64,000 bases of DNA from NCBI GenBank assembly GCA_008694505.1, contig VZDJ01000623.1:11034443-11098442 (forward strand), given 5' to 3'. The position numbers were made by a program, and so were the translations under genes. The first letter of the stretch is position 1. Each line of letters begins with the position of its first letter. Positions 47,223 to 58,676 of this stretch are shown here, in pieces. The notes under the pieces are model-generated. The model had not been told where the DNA came from and made no database searches. It saw only the letters and a program-made list of their open reading frames with translations. The stretch comes from Cyanoderma ruficeps (lineage: Eukaryota; Chordata; Aves; Passeriformes; Timaliidae).

Positions 47223-50200
47223 GTGAGTGTTTCATTAGTGTATTATATTTTCCTCATAATTATTAATGATAGGAAAATAAAATATCAAGTGCAATTTTTT
47301 TCAAATTAAAATTACAGTGTTGATGCCATCTTCTTTCTGAAATCATACAGGTTTTCAAGACTATTGGTAAAATACAACAGCTGGAGGCTAATTTAAAAGT
47401 GACAGCCTGGTTTTTTTCAGGTGACTTTCTTCTTGAAGCCATGTTTGACAATGTTTTCATTTAGCCTTTTTTATCCAGTTTGAGGAATCAAATGCCTTCA
47501 TAGGTTGTTAGTTTTTAAATCTCATATGTAATTTTGGGCTTATTAATTAGGATTCGGAACCATCTGATGAATGTCTACCAGAGAAAGCATATTGCATAGC
47601 CATTGCAGTAAAATGTAAAAAGTAATGCAGTTCACTGCATTGTTACCTCAGATACAGTACAATAAATACCTTACATACCTTAAGGTGATTTTCATTCGCC
47701 TCCTGTATGAGATGTGCAAAGATAGAATTCTGTTTTTATTCATTTTGTCCAAATACTCAAACATCATAACTCATCACATAGTCTTTTCTTGAAAGCAGGA
47801 AAAGGCAGAGCAAGCAGCCTTCCTATGTTCAGTGTTTCCTGTTATTAGGATGATAACTCCCTGCTTGTTCCTGCCTTATATGCTCGTTTTTGCTGAAGTG
47901 ATCTGTGAACAAAACTTGCCTCTGGCTGAATGTCTAGAGGGTTCAGATGTTTCCAAGAACAGGGTTTTGTGAAGAGAAACTGTTCCTGTTCCTCTTGAAA
48001 TAGTGTTCACAAATGTTTAGCTGTGAAGGTTTAATGTCTTCATATTTTGTTCTGCTGTTGCTGTCAAGGATCCAAATTTCTAGTTAGTGCAAGACAGCAA
48101 AGAGGGACACCAGCTGCCGTGTCACTGGATGTGCAATTCCCAGCTCTCAGCTGGGTTAATCTACACTCAAGTATTTGAATGTGTGTGAATAGGCAGAGCA
48201 GCAACAGCACAGTGACATGAGTTGTTTGGTACACAGTTACTCAAAGCATGTTTCTCACATTTTAAAGATATGAAAAAAAATCTCAAATTGCTACTTTTAG
48301 TCTGTTCCACATTAGTTACAATACATCTCCCTTATATGTCCCTCTGTGCCTCCAGACAGTCTTGTCTTGTTTTTCTGTGGTGTGGATCTCTCCAGACCCT
48401 GCACTGACACTTGTGATTCTTGGGTGCTGCCTCTCTTCTAATGCCTATAGAAACAGAGGATTTATTTATTTGTTTGTTTGTTATTTGGCCCCAATAATCT
48501 CATCTATCTGGCCAGCCCCCTCGAAGACTTTATTGTTTATCTGGACCCAGCTGTATAGCTGTGATAACAAACATGGACTTTTCATATTATCAGACCTCTT
48601 TGCTTTTTGGTTCTGCTTAACCTATTCTAAGGCTGTACATTTGAAATCTAGATGTAAGTGTTTCTTACAAAGCATGTTAGTCATGAATCAGAGGAGGATA
48701 TAGCAATAAGAAACAGAATTAACAATGGAGCATAATGCATTAAAGGGTTATTTGTTAATGATGTTTGGATACAAAGTAATTGTTTAGTAAAAATGGTCTT
48801 TTTTTGTGGCTGGTTGCTGTCTGTCTGTCTGCAGTGTCACATGAACCAAGCTCTAATGCTTATTGTGGTTTTATCCTACAGTCCCTCCTTAAGGATAATA
48901 CAAATAATGAGAGTCATGAAATCACACATCATCCCTCTGTACTAGTTAGAATTTTTTTGTGCAACATTTGATTTAGGTAGTGGTGGATATGATGTGTTTT
49001 CCTTAGCAAGAGGGCTGTGTAATAGAGTGATAATTACTAAATCTACTGATGGATTTGTTTTCCATGTTGAGTTTTCTCATGGGGTAAACATATGTTACTG
49101 CTCCACTTTGGCTTCCATTTCTAAGGACATTACAATTTACATTGAGTTGTTACTGGCAGCTTCTCTGGTCTTTGGGGAAGCCAGGTATGCCTCAGTGTCC
49201 CAATGCATAAAATGAAGACAAAACTACTGCTTTTGCCTGCTGCTGCAAGGATGTGGGGCTTTGTTTTTGAATAAAGGCTAATTGATTAGATGTTTATTAG
49301 ATTAAAAACCTACAAGCATAGAGAATACAAGAACAGAGAAAAAAGAATACAAGTAGAGAGTAACATGAATATTTTGATTAAAAGCCAATATACTGTAGTT
49401 TTGTAATCTTGTGCAACTTTTCCTCCTTTCTGAAAACATTTGGCAAAGATGCTTTAGCTTTCATTAATTATACCTTTATCATTCTCAAAATGTTAGAAAC
49501 TTTGAAAAGTTGAACCCTCTAATAGCATTATAAAAAATTGTAATAAATTTCTGGAAAAAAAAAATCCCACTATTTTAGTTCTCTTTACTACAATTACTGA
49601 TTTGTCTTAGTTTCCTGTCCATTTTATATTTTTCTTTATCTTCTCTGTATCATTTCTTTGTCTTTCTTTATCTTTCTTCTACTCCTTTTCTTCAGTTAAT
49701 TTCTTTCTTCAAAGCTGTTAGTTGGAAAACATGCAGGAATTATGACAAGTATATTATTAATTTTATTTGTGTTTTCTTCTTTTCCTTCAGAAATTGTCAG
49801 CTTGAAAGGTACTTGGGCATTGTACAATTTGTATCTCTTTTTGTAACAGAGAGGATCTAAAATATATTCAGGATACTTCCTTTTTCTTTTTTTCACTTGT
49901 GCTAGTGATGTACTGTGATTGTTTGGTTTTGTTCATCATAGCAAAACATCCAAAGAATGAAAACATATTAAACTTCATTTGCCAAGTTTACATATTCAGT
50001 ACTTTTTCAAAGAAACAAGATATTTACAGAGATACTGGAAGTGAGTGTTAGTATTTGGTTAACTTAAAAGAGGATATTTAGAATGAATATAAGTAAGGTT
50101 ATATTTGCTGTCTGGTTTATGGAATTTTGAAAGTACAGGTCATCCAGTGCAATATCCAGCCTGCCCTGAAAACTGGGATTATTAGAGTACCTACCAGTCA

Positions 50201-51272
50201 TAGCTAGAAGGGAGCCAAGTATGGAATATCTTATGGTGTGAAAGTGCTTTCTGCACATTTAGTTTGTGGCTGAGTTTAAGGTCTTAGTTGTCTCAGTTCA
50301 GGTCAATGTGTGGTCCAACCATTCCTGCCCATTGGCCATGGCTGCTGCACAGGCATATTCACAGATAACACTACAAAAATCTTGGTACTTTAGATATTTT
50401 TTTTATCTCTGAGAAAGGTTTTCACATACTTGGTGTTTGCCAGCTAGGAAACTTTTATGCAACACAGATCTCAATGCGTCATCAAGTAACAAGAGGTAGA
50501 AAAGTTTTATAAGTCCGTGTTTGAGGCAGTTGCAGTAGTATATGAGTAGTGAGGTTTATCAATTTTCATTAAAATAATATAGTATGTTTTGTGTGCGGCA
50601 AATAAGATGGGAAAACTGACTCATGTTCCAGTAATGGCCTGTTGCACAAAGTGTCATCTTCTCATCATTTTGTCCAGCTTGCACACAAGGAATTTATTGT
50701 GGGAAACAGAAACAAAAAGATGGAAGGGGACTTTTTCCCAGCAGATGTTATGTGTGCTCTTTGAAACACACTTTTTGATGCACTTTTTGATGGTGTTCTT
50801 ATGAAAAAGTTGAATTTCTCTAGTTTCACAAAGGGAAGTATAGTCAATGAAAAAGCTGATGCTACTTTCTGTTTTACAGAAAAGCCTGCAAGTCCAGGTG
50901 TGGGAGTGGAGACAAGTATGGTGATTTCAAAACCACTAATAAATTTTACCTTTACAACATTATTTTCAACACCAAAAATAATAATACATGTTCATTCAAG
51001 CAGTCGTCAGTTCCACAGATTAAAAGAGTCTCAACCTACTAATTTAGTGCCTGGACATGAAAGCTGGTGCCCTTGACTTTAATATCTAATCTAATTTAGG
51101 ATGTGGATGTAGCAAAGGGTATTTTTCTTAGCTTCTCATCACACTTCCTTAAAGAATACTGTATGCATAGTAATGGGGTGCCTTGCTTTCCCAAGCAGGG
51201 TTCAGTTCAATAAAGAACTATTTCATGTGCTCTGGAGAAACGTCTCACCTTGCTCTTTATCTGTATTTTTAG
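47223..51272 (+). other. SLC2A13: SLC2A13 intron, 4,050 bases
   Basis: GT-AG intron, GTGAGT at the left and TGTATTTTTAG at the right. I recognise no repeat family in it. It holds a pyrimidine-rich low-complexity stretch at about 49620-49700 and a short (GTCT)n near 48822-48835. Open frames such as 48362-48703 (+) show no domain and are judged chance. Confidence 0.9.
49620..49700 (+). repeat. Pyrimidine-rich low-complexity stretch
   Basis: Mostly T and C on the plus strand with repeated TTTCTTT and CTTTATCTT motifs. It could resemble a splice acceptor tract (it is followed by TTCTTCAG at about 49689-49696), but no coding exon follows. Confidence 0.6.
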
Positions 51273-51393
51273 GTACTGCTGTAGCACTCATTATCCTAGC
51301 TTCGGGATTTTTGCTATCAGCTCAGGTCTCGCCAAGAATCACTCTTAATCCAGCAGATCCTTCACATCAAAACTCTACCTGCACAAAATACAG
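51273..51393 (+). CDS. SLC2A13: SLC2A13 internal exon: TM9 and start of extracellular loop 9-10
   Basis: This 121-base exon lies between TTTTTAG (ending 51272) and GTGAGA (51394-51399). It begins GT, completing the Gly codon left by the previous exon, and ends AG of a Ser codon (mammalian HMIT has Ser-Tyr-Cys here), so the phases agree. The 39 whole codons give [17 protein letters not shown], the TM9 helix, then [26 protein letters not shown] differs from other GLUTs in having a long extracellular loop between TM9 and TM10 with glycosylation sites. The NST sequon here, next to a conserved Cys, sits where the mammalian protein has NAT-Cys. The loop's proline-rich beginning is the most diverged part of the three exons. 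The next exon, with the Cys-rich part of the loop, was not found in the window. Confidence 0.97.
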
Positions 51394-53561
51394 GTGAGAT
51401 TTCGTGGTCATTCATCCAATTTTTTTGAATATTGTTTCCAATTAATTGAGTTTTACAACTTAGTGTGAGGAATAGACAACTATTCACGAAGCCTAGTACA
51501 AGGAACTAAACTAGACAGCTAAATTTAAAATCCTAACTTCCCTCTGTAGAGAAAATTAGAGTTTTTGATTAAACTCTCTGAGTGTTCCTTTGGAATTTTT
51601 TGGGCTAAATAAGGTGGTTAAGTGAAAAATTCTACATATACCTCTTCTAATATATCACACTTGCTACAAGTTACAGGGTACACAAAGTCAGAAATATTTT
51701 ATAAGGAATTTATAAAAATGCTTGCTGTTATTCATCTGCTTGTCATGTATAGCAAGTGTAAACTGTTTAAGAAGATGTGTTCCTTGCCTGTTGTTTTCCT
51801 GAGCAGGAAAAGGTAATGTTTAGATAATTGCACACCAAAAAACAATTATCATAAATGTGCAGGTTTTGACCTATTTTCCATGTGCAGTCATAGTTTCAAA
51901 TAGCATTACTTCGGGGGGTTTAAGGATGTGTAGTTTTCTATATTTGATGGGGTTTATTCACCTGTGAGTGCTCTTATGTTCATTTAGCTGACAGACTAGA
52001 AAATTCCTTATTCAGAGAACTAGAGAAGACTAATTCAATGGTTGAAGAAATCCTTAATGATGTTCAAAATCATCTTTTTGTAGTAGAAATAAATATCAAA
52101 AACTAGAGGTACACTTCTAGTTTTGTAGCAATATTGGCTAGAAATATGGTTCATGGCTTTTCTTATGCCAGAGCAATGTCTTAGATGAAAGATTCTGAGG
52201 ATCTGAAGATTTGTAGAAAACTGGGGAGGAGATGGAAGGTCTTCATTGAGTGTAAATAGTTACAAATAACCACAACACAGGATACTATCAGATATAATGA
52301 TTCCTGTATTGAAATTGTATATGTTAGCTTATGTTCTACTGCAGCATCAGCTATAATTTGCAATTTTTGAGATGGGCCTGTCTACAAAATGGTGCGTAGT
52401 CTGGTTAAAAGAGGTAAAGGGGGAAGGTGCTCTCCTTTTGGAATCAGATTACATTGAAAGAAAAATATGGGAAAGATTTGCCTAGCTCTTAAGTTAACTG
52501 TTTAGAAAGGATGTCTGGAGAGAGGAGATGCACCCTTTGCAGAACTCATAATTTGTTATTTAATAAAGTTAGATGGTTAATGTAACCTGAAACCGTATAA
52601 AATTCATGTACAAGAAATATGGCTAGTCCAACTTAAAGACTAATGAAAAATATTCAACAGAATTTTCATGTTCGAGTTAACCACAGCTAGTCAGGAAGGA
52701 AATGTTCATGGCTTTCATGGTGTGCACTTCTGGGCAAAAGCATGAAAAATTATAGCAGGTAGTTCTTGTAAAGGTGTGTTGTTTCATGAATTATTGGAAT
52801 ACTTGTAATTTGTTGTGATCTGTGTTTCTGATGTGAAGTGTGCAAAAGCAGGTAAGATAAAAATTCAAAGGTTCTGGAAATAGAGCAATAATATAATTTA
52901 AATATTTTCATTTGAGAGGATTTTGAAATAGAAGGAGCTCTCTTTGTTTAAAGATGGAAGTGAATGGAGGGGGAAATAATGAGCAATGTATGAGAAAGCT
53001 TTAGGTGCTTCTATTTTAATCTTAAGCTATACTTTAGTAGAGAGACACACAAAAGCCAGGAGAGCTGAAAATAATAAATGGATACATTTGCCCACAAAGC
53101 ACAGAATTAGGCTACAGCACTCAGTATTTAGAAGATTTGTACAAAAAAGCAGAGATTGATGTGCCTAATAATAATTTTCACACTTGTATACCTGAAACTG
53201 TATAAATTTTCATGCCTCAAACCATCACCAAACTGTGATCCAGATGAAGCCAAAGGAAGAATTCCTTCAGCATCATGAATATTAGTATTAATTATTTCTG
53301 AAGGGTATGACATACAACCATATATTATATTTGACTTGGAAAAGTGGCTGTTTAAGATCCAAGTGCCTACTTCCTATGCACATTGTCAATAAGCTGAATG
53401 AAATATAAAATACTGGTTTTGTCACAAGAAAGTAGATGGTGGTTTCGGCATTCCATTTGGGTTAGAAGAACTTCAGCATAACATGCATGGTCTTGGAAGG
53501 AAGAGGAGATGGGGGCTGCAGACCAGAGAAAAGGTAAAGGCTGGGCTTTGCATTGTGACTC

Positions 53562-54297
53562 ACCTCTCTTTCCTTTTTGGCCTTGGAGGTATTCCCCAGG
53601 GCAGTTATAAAGTTGAATCAAAAAGATTCCCAAACCTTAGGATTTGGATGTAAAAGTTTACTCTGTCCGACATTAGCCTTGTATATTTTCTTTGCTACTC
53701 TAAGAATAATGGCTTTACTGTACAGATACCCACTGTGTAGGGCAGCAAGTGTTGCTGTAGAGACAGTTACAAACAGAATATCAGTCAAAGTAAAAGGAAG
53801 TAAATTAATAACAGTGGTCCCTTGCTCTTTAACCCATATTTTAGCTTGTTCTAGTAAAACTGCTGATGTCTCAGATTGCTTAGCATTATATCTTGCAAGT
53901 CTTCAGGAGGTCTCAGAAAGTTTGGGAAAGGCAAAAGGCAGCAAGACTTCAGAAGATCAACACATAATGCTGTCTCCCTCTAACTACTTTTAACTATGTG
54001 TCTGCACAAATGCAGCTCGTGGTTCTCTTCCTCTTACGGGAACACAGTGCTTCTCTGAGGTGAGATAAATTTAAAGTCTAAGCCTGTTTGCAGCTTGGGC
54101 ATTTCAGAGTATGGGGGTGTTTCCTAAGTATAATTTGTGTTTGTCTGTGTCAAAATGTATTTATAAGTTATGAAAATGTCAGTAGAATTTATTTTGCTGA
54201 CAGAAGTTTCACTGATGCTGTGCAGAGTGAAAAAAATGCTTTTTATGTTAGTAAATCCATTGGGTTAAAGTGTGGGTGTCCATTAAGAAACCCTTAG
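53562..54297 (+). pseudogene. Decayed retroviral pol fragment (RT connection to RNase H start)
   Basis: An unusually long open frame (53577-53993, no ATG needed; the first codon is TTG) encodes KLNQKDSQTLG, then YIFFATL, YPLCRAASVAVE, GSKLITVVP, and SKTADVSDCLALYLASL. Spacing and character match the connection region of class I-like retroviral reverse transcriptase: an LTQ-like motif, a Y-F-S-x-x-L segment, a P-C-L-R-A-like motif, a G-S-x-L-x-V-x-V-P strand and the L-x-x-Y-x-x-x-L helix. After the in-frame TAA at 53991-53993 the same frame continues into CFSEV (about 54049-54063), resembling the segment before RNase H. Then, one frame over, RIYFADRSFTDA (54184 onward) resembles the RNase H start with its catalytic Asp. 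At least one stop and one frameshift make it non-functional. No flanking LTR, gag or env was found. This is recognition by eye, so moderate confidence. Confidence 0.5.
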
Positions 54298-55678
54298 AGC
54301 TGCTACAAAGAGTCTGTTTACTCGTTGTTTCTTCAGATCCATATTCCTCTGCACAGACTAATTCCTGCTGCTAGAATAACAATGAAGATATAAAGACTAG
54401 TAAATAAAGAGCACAGTCATTGTCCTAATTCAAAAAAGCACATAGGACTTGTGTACTGTGTTCTCAAAGAGCTGTGCCATGCAATTGCAGTTACAAGGTA
54501 CATGTACATGGTTGCAGAAAACAAACCAGTAAGATATGCTGTGCATAAAATAAATCAAATAAATTGTTTTTATTTGGTGTAGAGATGTACAATATTATAA
54601 TTGAGCAGCCAAAAAATAAGTCATTAATCTGTGAAAAAAAAAAATTGGTTCATGGAAATACCACAAATTCAGCAGGGCACTCCAAACGCTTTTTTTTTTT
54701 TCCTCCTTACAGCTGAAAGTGGCTGTGTATCTCACTGAAGAGTGGCAGGGTGAATGTTCCTCTCTGTACCATCCATTAATCAAATTTCATTTTCGCACTC
54801 AGCTATATAAGGTTGTGTAGATATTTGCAGTGTGACCACCTGTTTTATTTGATCTTAATCTCCTCAGCAGCTGTGATCGTACTTATCATCAAGGCCACAG
54901 AAATCTAAGGTAATTTTGAGAATACAATGCAACAGCATTCCAAAATTTGTGACCTTAGAAGTGAAAAGATGAACTCTCCATTCCTATTATTATTCCAACT
55001 ACCAAAACTCTATAAACGTTCCCATTTTTACTGGGAACTTGTCTGATTCTGGAAGAAGGTTTAGGGCATGTGTATTAGCTACCTTCCCACCTTTTCCCAA
55101 TCTTTAAAGAATCAATGGTGTGAGTGTTTGGGACATGGTGCCCTTTCTGTAAAATGACTGTGGTCTTGCTGCCCTGTATTCTTGCTCGTTTTGTCTCCAT
55201 TTGTGTCTCTCTCTGCACTTCTTGAAACTTGGTCTGCTCTAGAAGATGTAATGCAAACCTGTTCTGCCTGTATTTTTCATGTCAGTTGCAATATGAAAAT
55301 GGTAAATATTGTGTTAAGCTTAGGTCAACCCTCATATCTTAGGGAAAGATACCTGTGCACACAAAGTTTCTCAGAATCCTTCCTGAACAGATTGTCTTCA
55401 GACTGATTAAAACAGTACAGGCGGTGCCAGCTGTGCTGGGCACACAAGGACTCTGTTGTTTCATTTTTGAATTAGTCACCCTCACGTGGTTCATGATCCT
55501 TAGCTTGTTGTACAAATACACATCACCAAGATGAAGGCAACAATATTAGTACTCCCATGTAGCCATTTAGTAAGATAGCTAATGGACAGAAATATATATT
55601 TTCTTCATGAATGTCACAGAAGTGTGTAATTGTGATCAGTCCTGAAAAACTTAGCTAACCTAATAACTGAAGCTGGTT

Positions 55679-55726
55679 TTATCGTATTTAATAGCCTTAG
55701 GATGCTAAGGCTATTAAATACGATAA
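55679..55726. repeat. Perfect inverted repeat, 22-bp arms, 4-base loop
   Basis: The left arm 55679-55700 (TTATCGTATTTAATAGCC...) is the exact reverse complement of the right arm 55705-55726 (...GGCTATTAAATACGATAA), with GATG between. It ends abruptly on both sides. A third, direct partial copy (TATTAAATAC) lies at 55731-55740. It is too short for a usual microRNA precursor, and no flanking pairing is seen. Confidence 0.95.
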
Positions 55727-58152
55727 GGTGTATTAAATACAAGTAGGTGTATTGGGTATTGTACTTTATTTTATTAAGAACTCATTGACAATCTGATTTA
55801 TCAGCAAACTAGGCATTGCTATTTTTTATAATGTCACTGTATCATGGAACCAGCATTTGTTAAAATATGATTCTCATTTTCTCTGTCTAATGTCAAAGTG
55901 CCTGAGCTATTGGTCTTTCTGATAACTGAGAATTTCAGTAATAAATATAATAATGTGTTTTGGCCATAGAGGTCAGAAAATTATGAATATATAAAGAGAC
56001 AAACATGTCTGAGGATGCTTTTGCCAGCTGTTATGAAGTATAGTTAAAATTCTAATAGTTTATGTAGCAGAATTGTGAAATGACCTCAACATAGTCTTGA
56101 AATCTATTAAGTAAATAATATAGTGACATATTGCTTGGTAATGATTTTTCCGGTGCTGGCATGTTGTTCCTATCAATCAAAACTTGTAATTTAATTTGAA
56201 ATTATAAAGGATAGGAAGGAATATGTCAGTCCATGTAGTAAGCATTTTTAAGTGAATCAGAAAAAACTCCTCTCATCAGTTTAAACACAAAGATCTGAAA
56301 AGTAACTTACCTTACTATAATGTCTGAGTGCAATGGGATTCCTGTAGCCATTGCTAAGTTTTCCACATACTTTGACTCAAACTCTGCATTAGTGAGGAAA
56401 CAAGGTTATTCATATAGTGACCTATTAACACTTCACATTCTGCTTGTACTTCTAAGACTTTGCTGTTTAACAAAACCCAAAACAATGCTTAGGGAATGAT
56501 TTTTTTAAATCTTCCAAAGTGATGATGTTATACTTTACATGGTCTGCAGGTTTTAGTCACACAAGAATGATTTTAATTAAGTTTGAATAAGGTTTCTATC
56601 TGATCTGCCTGGAAGCTGGGAATATAGTATCTACATGTAAGGTCTCTTTGGAAAAGTAGTTTTGAAAACAAATTAAGCTACAGACAGCCATTCTGTCCAA
56701 AATAAAGGCATGTGTAAGTCAGTTGTTTCTGTTCTTTATTGTCTGTGTTGCTCAGCTCCAGAAATAAATCAAGAAGCTCTGTAGTTGGAGGCTCTGTAAA
56801 TCCAGAAAAAAAAAAGGTATCAAAGACAAGAAGCAATTGATACCTCTAGGCAAGTAGATCAGGACACTTCTCATCTGATGTCAGCATTTCAGCACAGTCT
56901 GCTGCCAAGTTGTTTGTGGCAGTACTGGGATAGCCTGATGATCTAAGGACTGGGCAAGGTTTGTAGATTCATCCTCATAGGACTATGATAGGTGAGAAGA
57001 ATACTTGAACCTTCACATCCTCACCACCTCTAAAGCAGAAGTAGCAAACACCAAGAGGCTGAAAACAATTTCTGTAAGGTTGTATAAATTATGTTGTATA
57101 GCTGAGGAATGGGAGCCTTTGTGAAGAAGATTTAAGGAATATTTGAAGAAATTTAATCTATATATATGTGGCTGGTGTATCAGGAGGGGTAAAGATTCAG
57201 GGCTGGTCTGGAACTTTAGAGAGGACACCAAAAAATCATCTCAGTGGAACAGACGGAGCAGAAGCCAGATTCGAAGATGAGAAAGGATTCATCATACTTG
57301 AACATCTATGTGATTTAGATCTGTTTAAGTATCTGTGTGGTAAATTACAATTTAGAACTGCAGTTAGCACCCAAGTACTGTGATTATAAATGATATCTTT
57401 TCCTTATGGACTAAATAGATACATGTGTTATCTAACAGAGTGTTGGGAGAACATAGCAAATAAATTTCTGGCACTTGGTCTCTTATAGTAGCAGGAAAAT
57501 GCTCTTGAAGTCCAAGTGGATTTTTCTCGTTTTTTGTTAATTATTATATTTCCTATGTCCCAGATACAACAGCTGGAAGTGATATCTGCAGTTAGCACAC
57601 ATTTTAACTGCTTAAAGCATCCCCCATATTCTTTCTTGTCCACTTATATGTAACCTGAATTTAGTGCCTCACTTCTGGAAGCAACACGGGAACCATCAGA
57701 AGTATAAAGAAAGGCTTGATTTCGTGGCTGAGGTGCAGTGAAGCCTGTGCAAACAGCACAAGCCCTCAGGCACAAGCATCAGGCAGTTTTAAACATGGTC
57801 CTGGTACCTAACTGAGATGAGTTTGTGTATAAAAATGAAGTAAACCATTTGTCAAACCCCCCTAAGATTCTTAGTTATATATCTGGCTGAAAGTATCAAT
57901 ATCCTCACATGTCAACAGAGCTAATAAGTCTACTGCAGTATTTGTCCAAAAGTCCTTGGTTTGATTTTTTTGTTGTTGAACTCAACACCTTGGCTGTTTG
58001 GATTTATCAGTTGCTTGTGTCCCTTGGTGAGTCCAGCTGAGTAGGCCCGGCCTGACCTGTGATACTCAGCTCAGCTGACTTGGCCATTTTCTTTTGGTTG
58101 AGGCTGGAGGAAGAGACATTGTCTTGTAGACAGAATACAAGAACAGAAGCAA

Positions 58153-58296
58153 GGAAGCTTGATCCCAGTTGTTGTTGCTCTGTAAGGAGATGGAAAGGAA
58201 CTATATAGGCAGAGACTGTATACATAGCCAACCTTGAGAGCAAAGAGCAACCTGAGGGTAGGATAAAAGATCCACCTGGCCTAGGATCAAGCTTCC
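58153..58296. repeat. Separated inverted repeat, 13-bp arms
   Basis: GGAAGCTTGATCC at 58153-58165 and GGATCAAGCTTCC at 58284-58296 are exact reverse complements separated by 118 bases. The arms could be the ends of a small non-autonomous DNA element or a chance match. Confidence 0.8.
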
Positions 58297-58621
58297 AGTG
58301 TGGCAAACAACAAGCTGGAAATAGGAGAAAGCAGCACAGTCACAGTCACATTCCTTCCAGCCTGCAATGATTTGCAGTTTATATTCTCTCTGAGTGGAAT
58401 GTGCTAATCCACAGTAGGTACTGTAAGACCCTCCTGTCCCTACATTTAACCTTTCCTGCCTGAGACAGTTTTTATTGTTCCTGCAGTTCTGTGAGGAAAA
58501 ATGACTTCAGGAATATGAATATTTGCATCATACGGAGAAGGAGCACTGGGTTAAAAAAAGCTCACAACAGTTGATTTACTCTGTGGACAAGACAGGACAT
58601 GAGCAGAATGTCTTTCATATA

Positions 58622-58676
58622 TCTTAGGTTGGAAGGGACCCATAAGGATCATCAGGTCCAGCTTGCCTGTGGCAGA
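58622..58676 (-). mobile_element. CR1 LINE 3' fragment, short
   Basis: TCTTAGGTTGGAAGGGACCC, ATAAGGATCATCAGGTCCAG is the reverse complement of the CR1 3' segment (GTTGGAAGGGACC...GATCATC...GTCCA). About 55 bases are present; the octamer repeat is not evident. Confidence 0.8.

Noticed and set aside
49689..49896. Pyrimidine tract followed by CAG as a cryptic SLC2A13 exon
   Set aside because: The sequence after it does not encode any HMIT segment, and the exons at 47059 and 51273 already join in phase without it.
55679..55726. MicroRNA precursor
   Set aside because: The stem is only 22 bp with a 4-base loop and no flanking pairing, which is shorter than Drosha/Dicer substrates usually are.
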